Below, one piece after another: positions 1 through 10,951 of a stretch of 64,000 nt of DNA. The stretch spans positions 310,001-374,000 of the forward strand of contig JAPQWV010000497.1 of NCBI GenBank assembly GCA_027422505.1, given 5' to 3'. The notes under the pieces are model-generated. The model was not told the origin of the DNA. It saw nothing but the letters and a program-made list of their open reading frames with translations, and did not search any database. Each line of letters starts with the position of its first letter. Positions within the stretch are counted from its first letter, which is position 1. A program made the position numbers and the translations under genes. Source of the stretch: Craterostigma plantagineum (taxonomy: Eukaryota; Streptophyta; Magnoliopsida; Lamiales; Linderniaceae).

Positions 1-61
1 GTGTCTTACTAACAGTATTAACTAGCTTTAGAAACATATCTTATTGTTTAAAGTCTGTTAC

Positions 62-2596
62 CAGCATATTGGATCTTCCCATTGTTACTCTGTGAAGCTC
101 TCAACCTGAGCCAGTAATCTTTTGTGATTTTGGCAAAATTCTTAAATATTTCCCTTCCATGGTGAGTAGCAATACTCTCTGGATGAAACTGGACCGTGGA
201 AAGATGTTTTCGGCTGAGATAATGGAAAGTCTTAAGATGCTAAAAACTTAATGTTCAGCACAAACCTGCAAACCATAATGAGGCCATTTGGAATGCATAA
301 TTCCCATGAGAACTTTTCTTTTTTGAACCGCTTGTGAGCAGGAAGAACCCCTACCATTAACTTGTTTTCGCATTATAGAGTCGGCAAGGCTAGAGGAACT
401 AGTATGTCTTTCCATGTCATCAAGATAGGCATCAAAATCTTGGGATCCAATGAATGGACTTGTAAGGGGTGAGGTCCATGCTATAGGTACAAGTTCCCTT
501 GGAAGTGAGCTTGGGTCGATGACAAGGGAGTGATATCGAACTACCTATATAACATCATATTAGAAAAGTCATAGTAACTGAGAACTGTAGTACGAAAAAG
601 ATAACATGTAGTAAAACTTATATGGCGTTGCCCTGACCTTGAATCCTGAATTGGGTCCGCATGGAATTCCATGGAACAAACCACAATCATTGTGCTCAAT
701 ATCACTGCAAAGTCAAAATAATTGAGCAGAGACCATAAAGTAATTCAAGAAAACACCAGCTTCGGCATCCAAAAATTCCACTGGTTATATGCGTATGGTT
801 TGAGTGATATAATCAAGCATTGCCGTATATCATTTTACTACTACCATGGTTCAGTAATTGAAAGGTTCAAACAGAGATATAAACCTCCTACCTTAACCGT
901 CCATGAACTGGTTCAGGCGCATGGACAACCTGAGCGCCATGCACGTAGCCTAACGCCTTTGAATTATTACAAGTATCAGAAGGAAGAACTGAAATTATCT
1001 CAGAATAAAAAGTTGAACAGATGTTGATTTCAATTCATTTTAGAATTTGGATATCTAGCTTCTCATGGTTAGCCAAGGGAATCCCTTGCAGTTATTGTTC
1101 TGACGAAAATTTTTCATCAAGGAAGCCTAGCCCAATCTAAGAAATCTGACCATATGATGAATCAATCAATAACAATATATTCACCTTTAGTTCAGGAGAC
1201 CAGTAAATTTCAGTTTCAACATGGATCGCAACTGATTACATGATACTCCATTAGAAAACTGATCAACTTATTCAGGAGATTTTAATATTCAGGAAATTTT
1301 TAATATCAATAGAAAATACCTCATGATAGAACACTGTAGGCATACCTGATGACCTAGGCAAACACCCAAAATAGGGATGTCCCTGCATTCAAGCAGCACC
1401 CTCAAGCATATTCCTGCATTGTAACCGATTAAAGTAAACTTGAAGTTAATGGGTGGCAGACATTGGAACTGCTGAAACACGCATTTCATGCTCTGAACCT
1501 TATCCGCTCAGTTTTTGGGCCATATATCAATCAAATGAGAGTTTGGATATGCAACCATGTTAATACTTCTACATTACATTTATTCCTCAGCATGATGATC
1601 ATCAGTTTGCCTTAATTCCTCTTATGTAACTATGCAAAATTGTTCGGCCACTAGGCCCAAAACATTCAACAAGAATGAAAACCCAATTCATCCATTATTT
1701 CTGTTTCTAATGGTCACCGCCTGCTCATTCACCATTTGCTACATCATTCCATGTGAATAGTACTTGATATAGGTAACGAAAACGTCAAGAGGATGTTTCA
1801 ATGTGGCGTTGAGTCGCCAAATAGTAATATCAAAATATCTAACCTATATCAGCAGCACAGGCAGGAGAACCAGGACCGGGAGATACTACAATATTATCAA
1901 ATGCCTTTTCTTCGTATACATAATGACAGAATTCTTCCCAAGACCACTCATCATTATGGATCACCACTGGAGGCACTGAGACAAGTCAAAATAAAAATAA
2001 GCATGTTAAAAGGATTTCATTTGCACCTTCGTCATGCTGACTTATTTAAATAATAATTGCAAAACGTTTTTGAAAAGTAAGCAAAGATACTAGTGCTTGA
2101 TCCCTGATTCTTTTGCATAAATTGCACCACCAAGATTCGATATGAAATATCAACAATGAGGCACTAGCAAGCATGCATACCAAGAAAATGACCGACTAGA
2201 CTAAGATCAACTACAAAGGAGTTTGAACCAGCAACAAAATCCAACAAACAGTAAACAATGATGAAACTTACATCCATTAATCACAGACAGTTCCTGGTAA
2301 ATGTTGTAAGTGTAACTATCATAATTATCGATCAACAACGTTCGAACAAATTCCAACTTTTTCAAAGTCTCGGTTATCTGTTTCTTCCCCGTAAAAGACC
2401 CTTCCAGCTGCCCCGGGATCGAATGGCCCGAAATTGAAGCCTTACTCACAACCTCGCCATACCTCTCTTTGTTGTTGAAGTCACCAACCCTAGCAAAAGC
2501 TCTCACACCAACCATTTTTGAGATCTTGTGAGAAGTAACACTCTCCACAAGAGAGAAAGAAACGTCAGTTGAAGGCGAACGCAAACCATATCCCAT
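62..2596 (-). CDS. ADCS: Aminodeoxychorismate synthase (ADC synthase), N-terminal seven coding exons; gene continues off the left edge
   Basis: ADC synthase converts chorismate and glutamine to aminodeoxychorismate, the first committed step of p-aminobenzoate and folate synthesis, in plastids. I read seven exons by splice sites and frame: 2596-2272, 1975-1844, 1413-1346, 956-892, 704-638, 544-266 and 188-62. All phases agree and all introns are GT..AG. Together they encode a Ser/Lys-rich leader of about 80 residues, probably a transit peptide, then the class I glutamine amidotransferase domain. It shows [13 protein letters not shown] in exon 1, SPGPGSP in exon 2, the nucleophile motif GVCLGHQ in exon 3 and FHPES in exon 7. 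The chorismate-binding half lies beyond position 1. The start is the ATG at 2596 (MGYGLRSP). The frame is open upstream to 2656, but a splice acceptor at 2634 makes that part an intron or UTR. Domain identity is near certain; exon edges are by eye. Confidence 0.93.
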
Positions 2597-2900
2597 TTTA
2601 CAGTGAAATAAACTGGCAAATAAAAAATGCTTCCTGCAAATACGAATACGAATCAAAACCTTGACGAATCCGCGTACTTTATTGCTTTTCCAATGGACGA
2701 ATCAATAAAGCATCAATCAACAACTCGCAGCATGGATAAAAACACGTTATTTTCCATAAAAGGGGTCGAAAACGATACAGAATATATAGTCGCCAACAGA
2801 TCTTGGCATGCAAGAGAGAATATTGCAGAGAAAACATCGAACATAACATTAAAACAAAGAACATTAATACCTTAGCAAAAGCGAAGGCGGTGTTCTGTTT
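2597..2900 (-). other. ADCS 5' UTR with a probable leader intron
   Basis: Upstream of the ADCS start, a good donor (AAG|GTATTAA at 2871/2870) and acceptor (TTTGCAG|GAAGC at 2634/2633) bound a 237-nt AT-rich intron in the leader. The upstream exon would begin near 2880-2900. Leader introns are common in plant housekeeping genes. This is inferred from splice consensus only. Confidence 0.5.
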
Positions 2901-2935
2901 CTTCGTCTCTTCTCTTCTAATTTTCCTAATTTGTA

Positions 2936-3169
2936 CTCCCTCTATCCCATAACTTTACACGGACATTTATGAGTTGGTTAGAAATTAAATATTTTAATAA
3001 TATACTATGATGAAAAGGTAAAAAGTATATATTTTGGCACGTCTTTTAAGAATAGTTAATATTATTATATTGATTGTTTGTGATAGTTTTTTGCTAAATA
3101 AGGAAATGTACGAAAGAAATGGAACGCCCGATTTAGTAAAATGTACAAAAAATTTTGGGACGGAGGGAG
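2936..3169. mobile_element. Stowaway-like MITE, copy 1 (about 234 bp)
   Basis: The element is bounded by CTCCCTCTATCCC on the left and GGGACGGAGGGAG on the right, an inverted pair, and is flanked by TA on both sides (2934-2935, 3170-3171). That is the Stowaway (Tc1/mariner) signature. It has no coding capacity. It shares an internal stretch around GGCACGTCTTTTAAGAATA with the copy at 6050-6288, so both belong to one family. It sits just upstream of the ADCS 5' end and could lie in its promoter. Confidence 0.85.
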
Positions 3170-3171
3170 TA

Positions 3172-3588
3172 TTTGTTTTTAATAGGGTAGGCGGCGAGAG
3201 CTTATATTTGCCATGTCTCATGGTAATTTAATTACTACCATACCAGAAATATTAGTTGCATCAAATAATATGTCCAACAATTTATGTCCCACTCTATATC
3301 ACAAATAATCACATCCGTTGAACTTTAAATCCGATGGTTCATGAAATTTCTTTTTTATTTATTAATTCTTCTAATCCTATACTCCATCAAATCATAAAAT
3401 CGTCATTATTTCATGCGATTTATATGCTAAATAAACAAACACATTCAATTTATTCCTTATTTTATGATGATCAATTTGATATCCGTATTATATAGTTTTT
3501 GATAATCAGAAAAATTAGTTTTAACCGAATAAAACTGGAAATGGGATAGGATTGTGCGACAGATGATTTTTCAACCGAATATTAATAA
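3172..3588. other. AT-rich intergenic DNA, no feature seen
   Basis: No coding pattern, tRNA or clear repeat is visible in this stretch between two small transposons. Confidence 0.5.
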
Positions 3589-4078
3589 GAACATCTCCAA
3601 CGGGTACTTTAGTTTTGTGTAAAACACAAAAATAGAGTACGATTCTACTCCAATGAGACTATATTTAACACAAATATTGTGTTGATCAGCAGAGAAACTC
3701 CAGATCTATAGTACGCACAATTTTAACACAAAAATAGAGTTTCAATTTCTATTTATTATATTTATTTTAATAATACATATTTTATTATATTTAATATTTG
3801 ATACACTATTATAATGCAAATAAAATTAAAAATAATATAATTTTATTTAATATAATAAAATTAAACTTAAATAATATGCGAATTTTATCATTTATTTAAT
3901 TTTTAAATATTAATAATTAAATACATTGACTTTTAATTTTATATATAAAGTTTAATAAGTCAATTATGATAGTAAGATATATGAATTTGATTTTTAGGGT
4001 AAAAATAGAGTTAATGGGTTGGAGTGAAAACTAGTGTAGAAGATAGAGTTTATGGGTTGAAGTAAAAGCACTGTAACA
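3589..4078. mobile_element. Possible MITE with ATCTCCAAC / TGGGTTGGAG ends
   Basis: The left end contains AACATCTCCAACGGGTAC. The right end contains AATGGGTTGGAGTG, then a second related end TATGGGTTGAAGT. These are inverted versions of each other around an AT-rich, non-coding core that repeats AAAAATAGAGT near both ends. This layout is common for small Tourist- or hAT-type MITEs in plants. I could not fix a target duplication, so the borders are approximate. Confidence 0.4.
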
Positions 4079-4905
4079 ACTGTATTATTGTGTAATATTA
4101 CCTGTATTTTTATGCGGTGCGATGCTCTAACACATAGATTCCGTGCAAAATAAATTGTTTGGACGAATGGTTGACTGCCACGTTTGCAGACCAACAACCG
4201 TACGTTATTGGTGGTGAGATTGGATCTTCGCTCTTATGGCTTGGCCCAACCGAGATATTTAAATGGGACCATTATGATTTTACCGTAAATGAATTGAAGC
4301 CATTCGTTTTTACAAAATTACAATGAGGATACGATAATGCTTTTGTGTTCTTTATCGTATATTATATTTTTATCATCTCCTGTTAATATTGCCCTTAATT
4401 GCCATAAATTTTGCATTTTGTATTTGATATATACGAAAATATAAAATATCCAAAAAGACCCCAAAAAAATTACCACTACTACTCATTCAGAAGTTAATAA
4501 CTTACACTCCCTAATTCAAAAGTTCTCTTAGTTTTGCCTTCCTTATTTATGTTGATTAAGATTCAATTTTTGATTATCAGTTGAAGCAAACTTAATTTAC
4601 TCAAACATACAGAATTTAACGTGGTTCAGATCAATTTTTAATGTGAAATTGATCCTACGGCCATGGAAAAATTACACTTATTTTCTTTTCGATTTCTCGT
4701 AATCAACACTTAAGAAATGAGAACTTGGAATAGTAGTACTCAATACTGATATTTTAGAGGAAAGAAAATATGGAATGAACTGAGTAAGAAGGAATGCTAT
4801 TTTTTGATAGCCTTCGTTCTGCTCTGCACTGTTCCAGGAAGACTTCACTTGATCGTACCACTAGCATAATCAATCATATTGAGGAATGAGCTGACTTAAG
4901 TCGTC
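4079..4905. other. Intergenic DNA, no feature seen
   Basis: AT-rich sequence without an open frame, tRNA-like fold or recognisable repeat ends. Confidence 0.5.
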
Positions 4906-4912
4906 CCATACC

Positions 4913-5882
4913 TAGGATGGATCTAGGAATTTTCAAAAGGGGGGCCTACACAATATAAATGGAGTTGGTAATCAGGTCGACATATAATAGAAAGTTTCAT
5001 TTAGTATCTTTCTTTTGAAAGATTTATCAATTGAAATATATTTTTCTAGCAAAACATATGAATTATAAAAAAATCTTACATTTAGTAAAAGTTAGCACAC
5101 AAAACTACCAATATGAAAAAATCAATGATAACCTTAATGAAGCTCAAATAATGACAATGCCATAGTATTGATATTGCGTTGCATGACAAATATTAACATA
5201 ATAACAATAGTAAAACAATAATATGCTATAAGAAAATAGAGGAGAAAATAACACAAGTCATATTTTACGAATATTAATTGCTATATTTATTTGAACTTGC
5301 CTTTTTTTATTCGGCAAGTGATTTTACTTATAATAAGGTCAATAATTAAAATTTGTGTGAAAGTTGTGAAGTTTTATAAATAGGTTTTGTATTGCAAATG
5401 TAAAATAAAACTTTAAATTAACCTCGAAGGAATTAAAAAGGTGAAAAGGAATTAATTAAATACGATATGAATTTAGCTTGTTTTGTTGTTTGGTTAAAAA
5501 AACAAAAAAAAAATGCTAAGAACTGAAAAGAAAAAGTAAACTGAAAAGGAAAAAAAGTGTAAGAAATAAATTTAGAATATAAAAATGCGATGAAAAAGAA
5601 AACTAAAAAGCTAAAAATCGCTAAGGAAAAAAAAATGAAAAATAAAGCAAAAATAAAATAAAAAACAAAAGAATAAAAAAATGATATTAAAACAAAATGG
5701 AACACCCGACCACTAATGTGAATCAGCTCCCTCACCACCATGCTACGTGACATTTCAAGTTATTTACAAAACAGGAACGTATTTCTATGAACACTCTATA
5801 CTACATATATAGTACTAAAAATTTCGAAAAGTTTCCGGGGGCCGTGGCCCCCTGGGGCCCTATGCTAGATCTGCCCATGCGG
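4913..5882. mobile_element. Non-autonomous TIR element, 970 bp
   Basis: The stretch is flanked by the direct repeat CCATACC (4906-4912 and 5883-5889). Its ends, TAGGATGGATCTAGG and, inverted from the right, CCGCATGGGCAGATCTAGC, share a GATCTAG core. A GC palindrome (GGGGGCCGTGGCCCCC) lies near the right end. The interior around 5430-5700 is extremely A-rich, which creates a meaningless Phe-rich frame on the other strand. The 7-bp repeat (8 bp with one mismatch) suggests hAT or Mutator type, but the superfamily is unresolved. Confidence 0.6.
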
Positions 5883-6049
5883 CCATACCAACGAATTCTC
5901 TTTTAATCTTTATATGATGCACTTACTAGAAAATGAGATATAATTTATCTGAAGATAGTATATCTCGACATATCTTGTTCATTTTCAATTTAAGCATTGT
6001 ATATTGGATTTGATTACTATCTTGTGTACCTTGCAAGATAAAAATATTA

Positions 6050-6288
6050 CTCCCTCCGTCCCGTTATCTTTATCACATATATTTGTGGGCACACAAATTA
6101 AGATAGTATTATTATAATAATAGTGTACAATGAAAAGGTAAAAAATATATATATTGACACGTCTTTTAAGAATATTTAATATTATTATACTGATTGTTTG
6201 TGATAGTTTTTTTGCTAAATAAGGAAAGGTAATAAAATTGGGACGTCCGAAATTGAAAAATGTGATAAAATTAGCGGGACGAAGGGAG
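6050..6288. mobile_element. Stowaway-like MITE, copy 2 (239 bp)
   Basis: It begins CTCCCTCCGTCCCG, ends CGGGACGAAGGGAG, and is flanked by TA (6048-6049, 6289-6290). It is homologous over most of its length to 2936-3169, including the block ATATTGACACGTCTTTTAAG, and in the same orientation. It is non-coding. Confidence 0.87.
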
Positions 6289-6315
6289 TACTATTGTTGA
6301 ATTGTGACCTTTGGT

Positions 6316-6819
6316 TAGAGATGGTAATTGGGTCGGGCCTAGACTCGGACTCGCCCCTAATGGGCCAGATATTTTTAAAATAATCGGGTTATGAGGCGGG
6401 TAACGGAATTCAATTTCTCTACCCCGCCAGGTCTACGCTGGGTCGCGGGTTAGGCGACCCCGACCCGAAACCAGACCCGAATATATTTATGTATAATTTA
6501 TTCGTATTATATATAATATAAAGAGCTAATATTGATATTATTACTAAACAGTTCTTTGGTCCAGTGGTAGAGCTTTGATATTGTGAAGGTAAGGTTCGTG
6601 GGTTCGATTACCAGATGTTGCATTTCTTCGAATGTAATTTTAAAAAAAGAAAGAAAAATATTATAATACCTAGTCTCGCGGGTTTGACCCGAACTTGTCA
6701 GGTTTGATCCGTGGCGGGGCGGGTTCAGACCCAAGGCGGGTTGGGCCGGGTTACGGGTTCAAAAAAAATAGTCGGATCGAGTTTCGGATTTGGCCAAGCT
6801 CGACCAGTTGCCATCCCTA
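6316..6819. mobile_element. hAT-type MITE, 504 bp, with perfect 8-bp TSD
   Basis: The 8-bp duplication CCTTTGGT occurs immediately outside both ends (6308-6315, 6820-6827). The termini TAGAGATGGTAATTGGG and, inverted, TAGGGATGGCAACTGG are terminal inverted repeats of a type common to plant hAT elements. Both flanks inside are rich in GGGTCGGG/CCCGACCC motifs. The core (6480-6690) is AT-rich and holds a tRNA-like segment. There is no transposase. Confidence 0.88.
6545..6625 (+). other. tRNA-derived segment inside the hAT MITE
   Basis: TGGTCCAGTGGTAGAG (6557-6572) fits a pol III A box and D-arm. GGGTTCGATTACC (6600-6612) fits a B box and T-arm, with normal spacing. The acceptor-stem ends do not pair convincingly, so this looks like a tRNA pseudogene or SINE head rather than a working tRNA. 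Confidence 0.45.
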
Positions 6820-6827
6820 CCTTTGGT

Positions 6828-7362
6828 CCATCATAATGGCGCATTAAAGACTAAGAAAACTTCACGTGGCTGTTTTTCAAAGGTGGGGGCGCCAGACATT
6901 GCAATGGATAAGATGACTAAAGCAAAATGACTTCCATGACATGCGAGCCGATTTTGTAAAATAGTATAAATGGTTTGCTTTCATGCTAGTATGGATTGGA
7001 TTAATAATCTTGGGCAGCCCTTTGAGATACCTTATCTAGTATTTAATGAATTATTACAGCGGACCTTATAATTGTCTCTGGTTTATCTATATAACATTGT
7101 GGGAAGTGAACAAGATATGATTGGTTAAATGGCAGTGTATCTTGCCTTATCATGTGAACTAAAACGCGGACAGAACCAAATGACTGCTGCGACTGCAGTA
7201 GTCAGTTTTCCCCCCAAAATTCTGAAACAGTTTTCAATCAACTCAAATATCAGATTCAAGAAGGCAGCAGAAGTTGGTAATGAAACCAAATACTACCACA
7301 AAGATTGCTTGCTGTGATATTATATCAGAAATCTAAAGCAGCAGCAATCTTCATTATCATTT
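6828..7362. other. Intergenic / 3' flank of the TFIIF-beta gene
   Basis: No supported coding region. The part nearest 7363 is probably the 3' UTR of the minus-strand TFIIF-beta gene. Short frames here have no recognisable similarity. Confidence 0.5.
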
Positions 7363-10043
7363 CTAATTTGGGGGATCATCTTCAAGTTTACGATACTCGG
7401 GTTTCAGCTCATAGGATCCTTGATTAGCTCCTTTGTTGTTGTACGAGCATAGGGCCTTAAGTATATCCTTGAGAAATAGCTGCCATGCCATATATAAGGA
7501 ATTAAAATAGGCGATGAAAGACGACTTATTACAACAAATGTAGTTCGTTTTTCTAGCGCATTTTCGAACAAGTTTTCAGCGCAATGCTCTGCTTTAAAAT
7601 AACCACGGCGCTCACCTCAGGCTGGTCGGTCGTCTGAATCAGTTGTTTGAGAGTCCATTTTGGTTGCCTCTCGAAGAGCTTGAAAATAATCTTCTCCATT
7701 TCGTCTCTGTCTCTTCTAATCCTTTTTGTCTCCGACGCTTTTACTGGACATTTCCTCTTTTCCTAAAATTTAATAAAGCAATCGCAATTATGAAATATCC
7801 GATACGAATCGATTGCGCAGATCGTAAGAGTATCGAGTGCGCAGAATACAGATATACCGGCAATAATGATGATCCAGACGACGACTTCTTGATGTCAATA
7901 ATCCCGGGCATGGGCCTCATATGCATACCGCTGTCACCTTCGATCACCTTAAGAAATAACAATTCACGGTAGATAGAAAAAAATCATGATAGAAACTAAC
8001 AATAAAGTGGCAGTGGTTGATGTTACCCTTATTTGTCTGGTTTTAGTGTTGTACGTGTTCATCCTTTCTCGGCAGAGTTTTGCATAGTCTTCGATATTTT
8101 CGTCGTGAGGTTTCATGTCAAACTTGTGCTTGATTTTCCCCTCCACGGATGTCTTTCCTGCATATGCAAGTTCTATTTTCTTAACCATGGGAATTAATAG
8201 GATGGGAGCCCAAAACATGACTAACATGGGAATAATCAATTCAATTCATGATCCAGCAACTAGCTCGAATCAACGCGCACCCAAAAAATGTCATGTTACA
8301 TTCTTAAATATTATAACCAGCAAATGTGGAATCTGGAAGATTGTCGCCTACAGAAACAAATAAAAAATGCAAAAATATATCCCACCTTGGGATGACTCTG
8401 AAAGCACACACATTGGGATGAAATCTGTGAACATGTCCATCGAGTAGCGTTTGGGTGCGATTCTATCTCCGGCGCCAGTCAGTTCCATTGTAAACTGGTC
8501 GTGGAAAATGAGAAAATCTTATGAAATTGCAAGAGTTCAAATATGGGCTGATAATGTATACAGAAGTAACAGCAAAGAAAACGTTCTTCTTCACGAACCA
8601 ACAAAGAGCCAAGATTCAGCAATGTACGTTACTGTTAGAGTTAATACGGTCTCTAATCACGTGCACGAACAATACTCGATTTATAGTACGATGAGGAAAT
8701 AATTCTTCACTTATATAACTGGCGCAATTTATAAAGCAAAAAAACAAACCAGAATCCAAAGACAAAACAAGTAATGGCGGAATAAAAAACGAAGGCCAAA
8801 AACAAAGTCAATCATTTTTAGCTGGCAAGCGTAAGGCGACTAGAAATCAAGCACAAATGTCAGTGTACAGGCAGAGGTTGATTCAAAATAGGAAGTATGC
8901 CGACAATGATTCTGAATCCATAATAAACAATTTTACGGTAACATGGTTACACCTATTGATGCAAGTAGAACTTTATCAATAGTGCAATCTATAACCCCTA
9001 ACTTGCGGTGATAATTCGCTATTTTGTATCAGCACTGCCAACCAATTGTAGACTAAAATGTACGTAAGCAACCTTAATGTGGCCTCACTTTTCAATAAAA
9101 GATCATCCAACAGATTAGCGCAGCTACTACTGCAATGAATTAGTTTAATTCAGATCCAATTTGGCGCAGCTCTATTCAGATTAGCAAGAGTTTCAGTTCT
9201 CCGATAATTGAGCGAATTAATGAACTCAAAATTTGCACCTATCCTTCAGTAAATGACAAAAACAGTAACAAAACCAACCAAGCTGCTGGAGGCATTTGAG
9301 GAAAAAATTAAGAATGGTAGTGATATGGGCGTGCATGCAAATTCACACACATAAACCAGAAGCCTGTAAGTCTGTCACTTGCAAGTAAACACCCAAGAAG
9401 AAGTGACAAGCACGCACACAAAATGTAACATAAAGAAGAAGATTAGACAAATTATCGATCGCCAGAATCGCTCCAAATTAACAAATCAATGAAAAATAAT
9501 TAGGAAATGAACAATGCAATCAAGTTAAAATTAATAAAACAAAGGAAAGAGAACACATTGAGACCAAATAGAATGAACACAATTCAGAAAATCAAAGGAA
9601 ACCACGATCAGGACAGGAACCGAAAGCAAAAAAAAAAAAAAAAAAAAAAAAAAAGGTAAAAAAATTAGATGAAATCAATCTCGAAATACGACACAAGCTT
9701 CAGAGACACTAATCAGTAAACAGAAAAGCCGCACCAGAGAAAAAGAAAGCAGCCAACGGACGAAACGACACATTACGATACGACCAAAACAAATCGCACA
9801 GAAACGCACGTTGCTTGTTCATACCTGAGGGGGTGAATCGTCGGGAAGCAGTGGATCGACGGAAACGATGACCTTGGCGACGGTTTGAACAGCGTCGGAG
9901 GAGGAGGAGAAAGGCGTCGGAGGTTGGCGCTGCATGGAACGCGACACCAAGGGAGGGCATTTCATCAACCACACGTGCCTATCCGCTCTGCTGGTTTCCA
10001 TCGGATACCCACCAGTATCATCCATGGGCTTTTCAGCCGCCAT
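7363..10043 (-). CDS. Transcription initiation factor IIF subunit beta (RAP30-like)
   Basis: TFIIF-beta pairs with TFIIF-alpha and delivers RNA polymerase II to the promoter in the nucleus. I read six exons: 10043-9825, 8494-8386, 8157-8027, 7947-7858, 7764-7616 and 7479-7363. The start ATG at 10043 gives MAAEKPMDD, followed by DRHVWLMKCP, the conserved beginning of the dimerisation domain. Exon 3 has KHKFDMKPHDENIEDYAKLC and exon 4 has GMHMRPMPG. Exons 5-6 encode the C-terminal winged-helix domain (RRDRDEMEKIIFKLFERQP, QLIQTTDQPE, NQGSYELKPEY). At roughly 270 residues it has the usual plant length. One junction is unclear: the simplest exon 4 donor (7857) and exon 5 acceptor (7765) disagree in phase. 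A pair using donor 7849 and an acceptor just before 7745 keeps frame. The other junctions agree. Intron 1 (8495-9824) carries a 20-plus A run near 9630. Confidence 0.92.
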
Positions 10044-10170
10044 TGGATGTTGAAATCAATCTCGAAAGGAGAAGGAAACACTATGGGGGGAAAGAAAGAA
10101 CCAAAAACAAAATGCGAGGGCTTTCTTTGTTTTTTTTTTTCGAGGAAAGAGTTGGTGTAATCTTTGTACA
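10044..10170 (-). promoter_or_regulatory. Probable TFIIF-beta 5' UTR and proximal promoter
   Basis: This is the short stretch between the start codon and the retroposon-like repeat that begins near 10165. It is purine-rich on the plus strand, with a T10 run at 10131-10140. No certain TATA box is seen. The repeat insertion leaves little unique promoter sequence. Confidence 0.35.
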
Positions 10171-10951
10171 TTTATTTATTTATTTATTTTTTTCCAAACG
10201 ATAGCTTGGATTATTAACAACGATACAAGGCTAAAAAGCCTAAGGGATCTCACTAGTACATGGTCAATCGGGAGAACATAAGCTCACATAGAAGCACCAA
10301 ACAATCCCACAAGGGGAACAAACATTCCCACATTGGGAGAAAAGGGTCCACAAGGGACAAAAAACGACAGAAAATAGAACACCATAATCTACGACCAAGA
10401 ACTTATAACAGAAAAGGCGATTAGGCTAAATCTACGATACTCTTTACTTTAACCTGGCCTTCGACGTCTGAGTTTTGTTTTCATCGGACTGAAAGCCCCA
10501 ATAGGGAGAAAAGGCTCTTGACCCGAGGGTCGCGAGAGACGAGGTCCCACAACGGGGAGACTCGAGGCAGTGGCGAGGGCGGGCGACGGGCAGACGACGG
10601 GCAAACAACGAGCGGTGGTTATGCTGGGCGGCGGGCAGCTGCCCTTGACGAGCCGGGCGTTGCGGTGGTCGCGGCTGGGCGAAGGCGGAGGTTCGCGAGG
10701 TTGGCGGAGGCGGAGACGGCGGCGAGCGGAGGTGGAACTGAGGCGGTGGAGGCAGAGCGGAGCTGGGCGACGACGGGGAGCGGCGACCAGCAGCGACGGC
10801 AGACGGTGGGCGGCAAAGGTGGAGGGATTTTTTTTACAAGAAACGAAAAAAAAATTTAAGGCGGCTCCCCCAACCTCCGTTAATGGAGGCCGGGGAGGAG
10901 GTAGGGCAGAGGGGGTGGGTGTTTGTTGGAGGGGAGGTGGGTGGCGGCAGG
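10165..10951 (-). repeat. Retroposon-like repeat, copy 1 (poly(A)-ended, minus orientation)
   Basis: Read on the minus strand the block ends in a stretch like AAAAAAATAAATAAATAAA (about 10169-10194), preceded by TTAGGCTTTTTAGCCTTGTA, as expected of the 3' end of a non-LTR retroposon. Upstream it is homologous piece by piece to 17815-18375. Shared parts include the block at 10480-10520 and a hairpin-forming CCTCCGTTAATGGAGG at 10874-10889. The middle (10500-10830) is G-rich and its frames read as Arg/Pro/Gly low complexity, not a protein. A hAT element (10952-11981) is inserted in it, and 11990-12095 may be the remainder. Confidence 0.5.

Noticed and set aside
722..1027. Plus-strand 101-residue frame
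   Set aside because: Antisense shadow covering ADCS exon 4 and introns.
2627..2875. 82-residue plus-strand frame opposite the ADCS leader
   Set aside because: Lies antisense to the leader intron and has no similarity I can recognise.
5433..5753. Minus-strand 106-residue frame rich in Phe
   Set aside because: It is the complement of an A-rich low-complexity stretch inside the TIR element; no domain or splice context.
6545..6625. Functional tRNA gene
   Set aside because: A and B boxes are good but the acceptor stem does not pair.
7129..7317. 62-residue plus-strand frame 3' of TFIIF-beta
   Set aside because: Short, unsupported and antisense to the likely 3' UTR.
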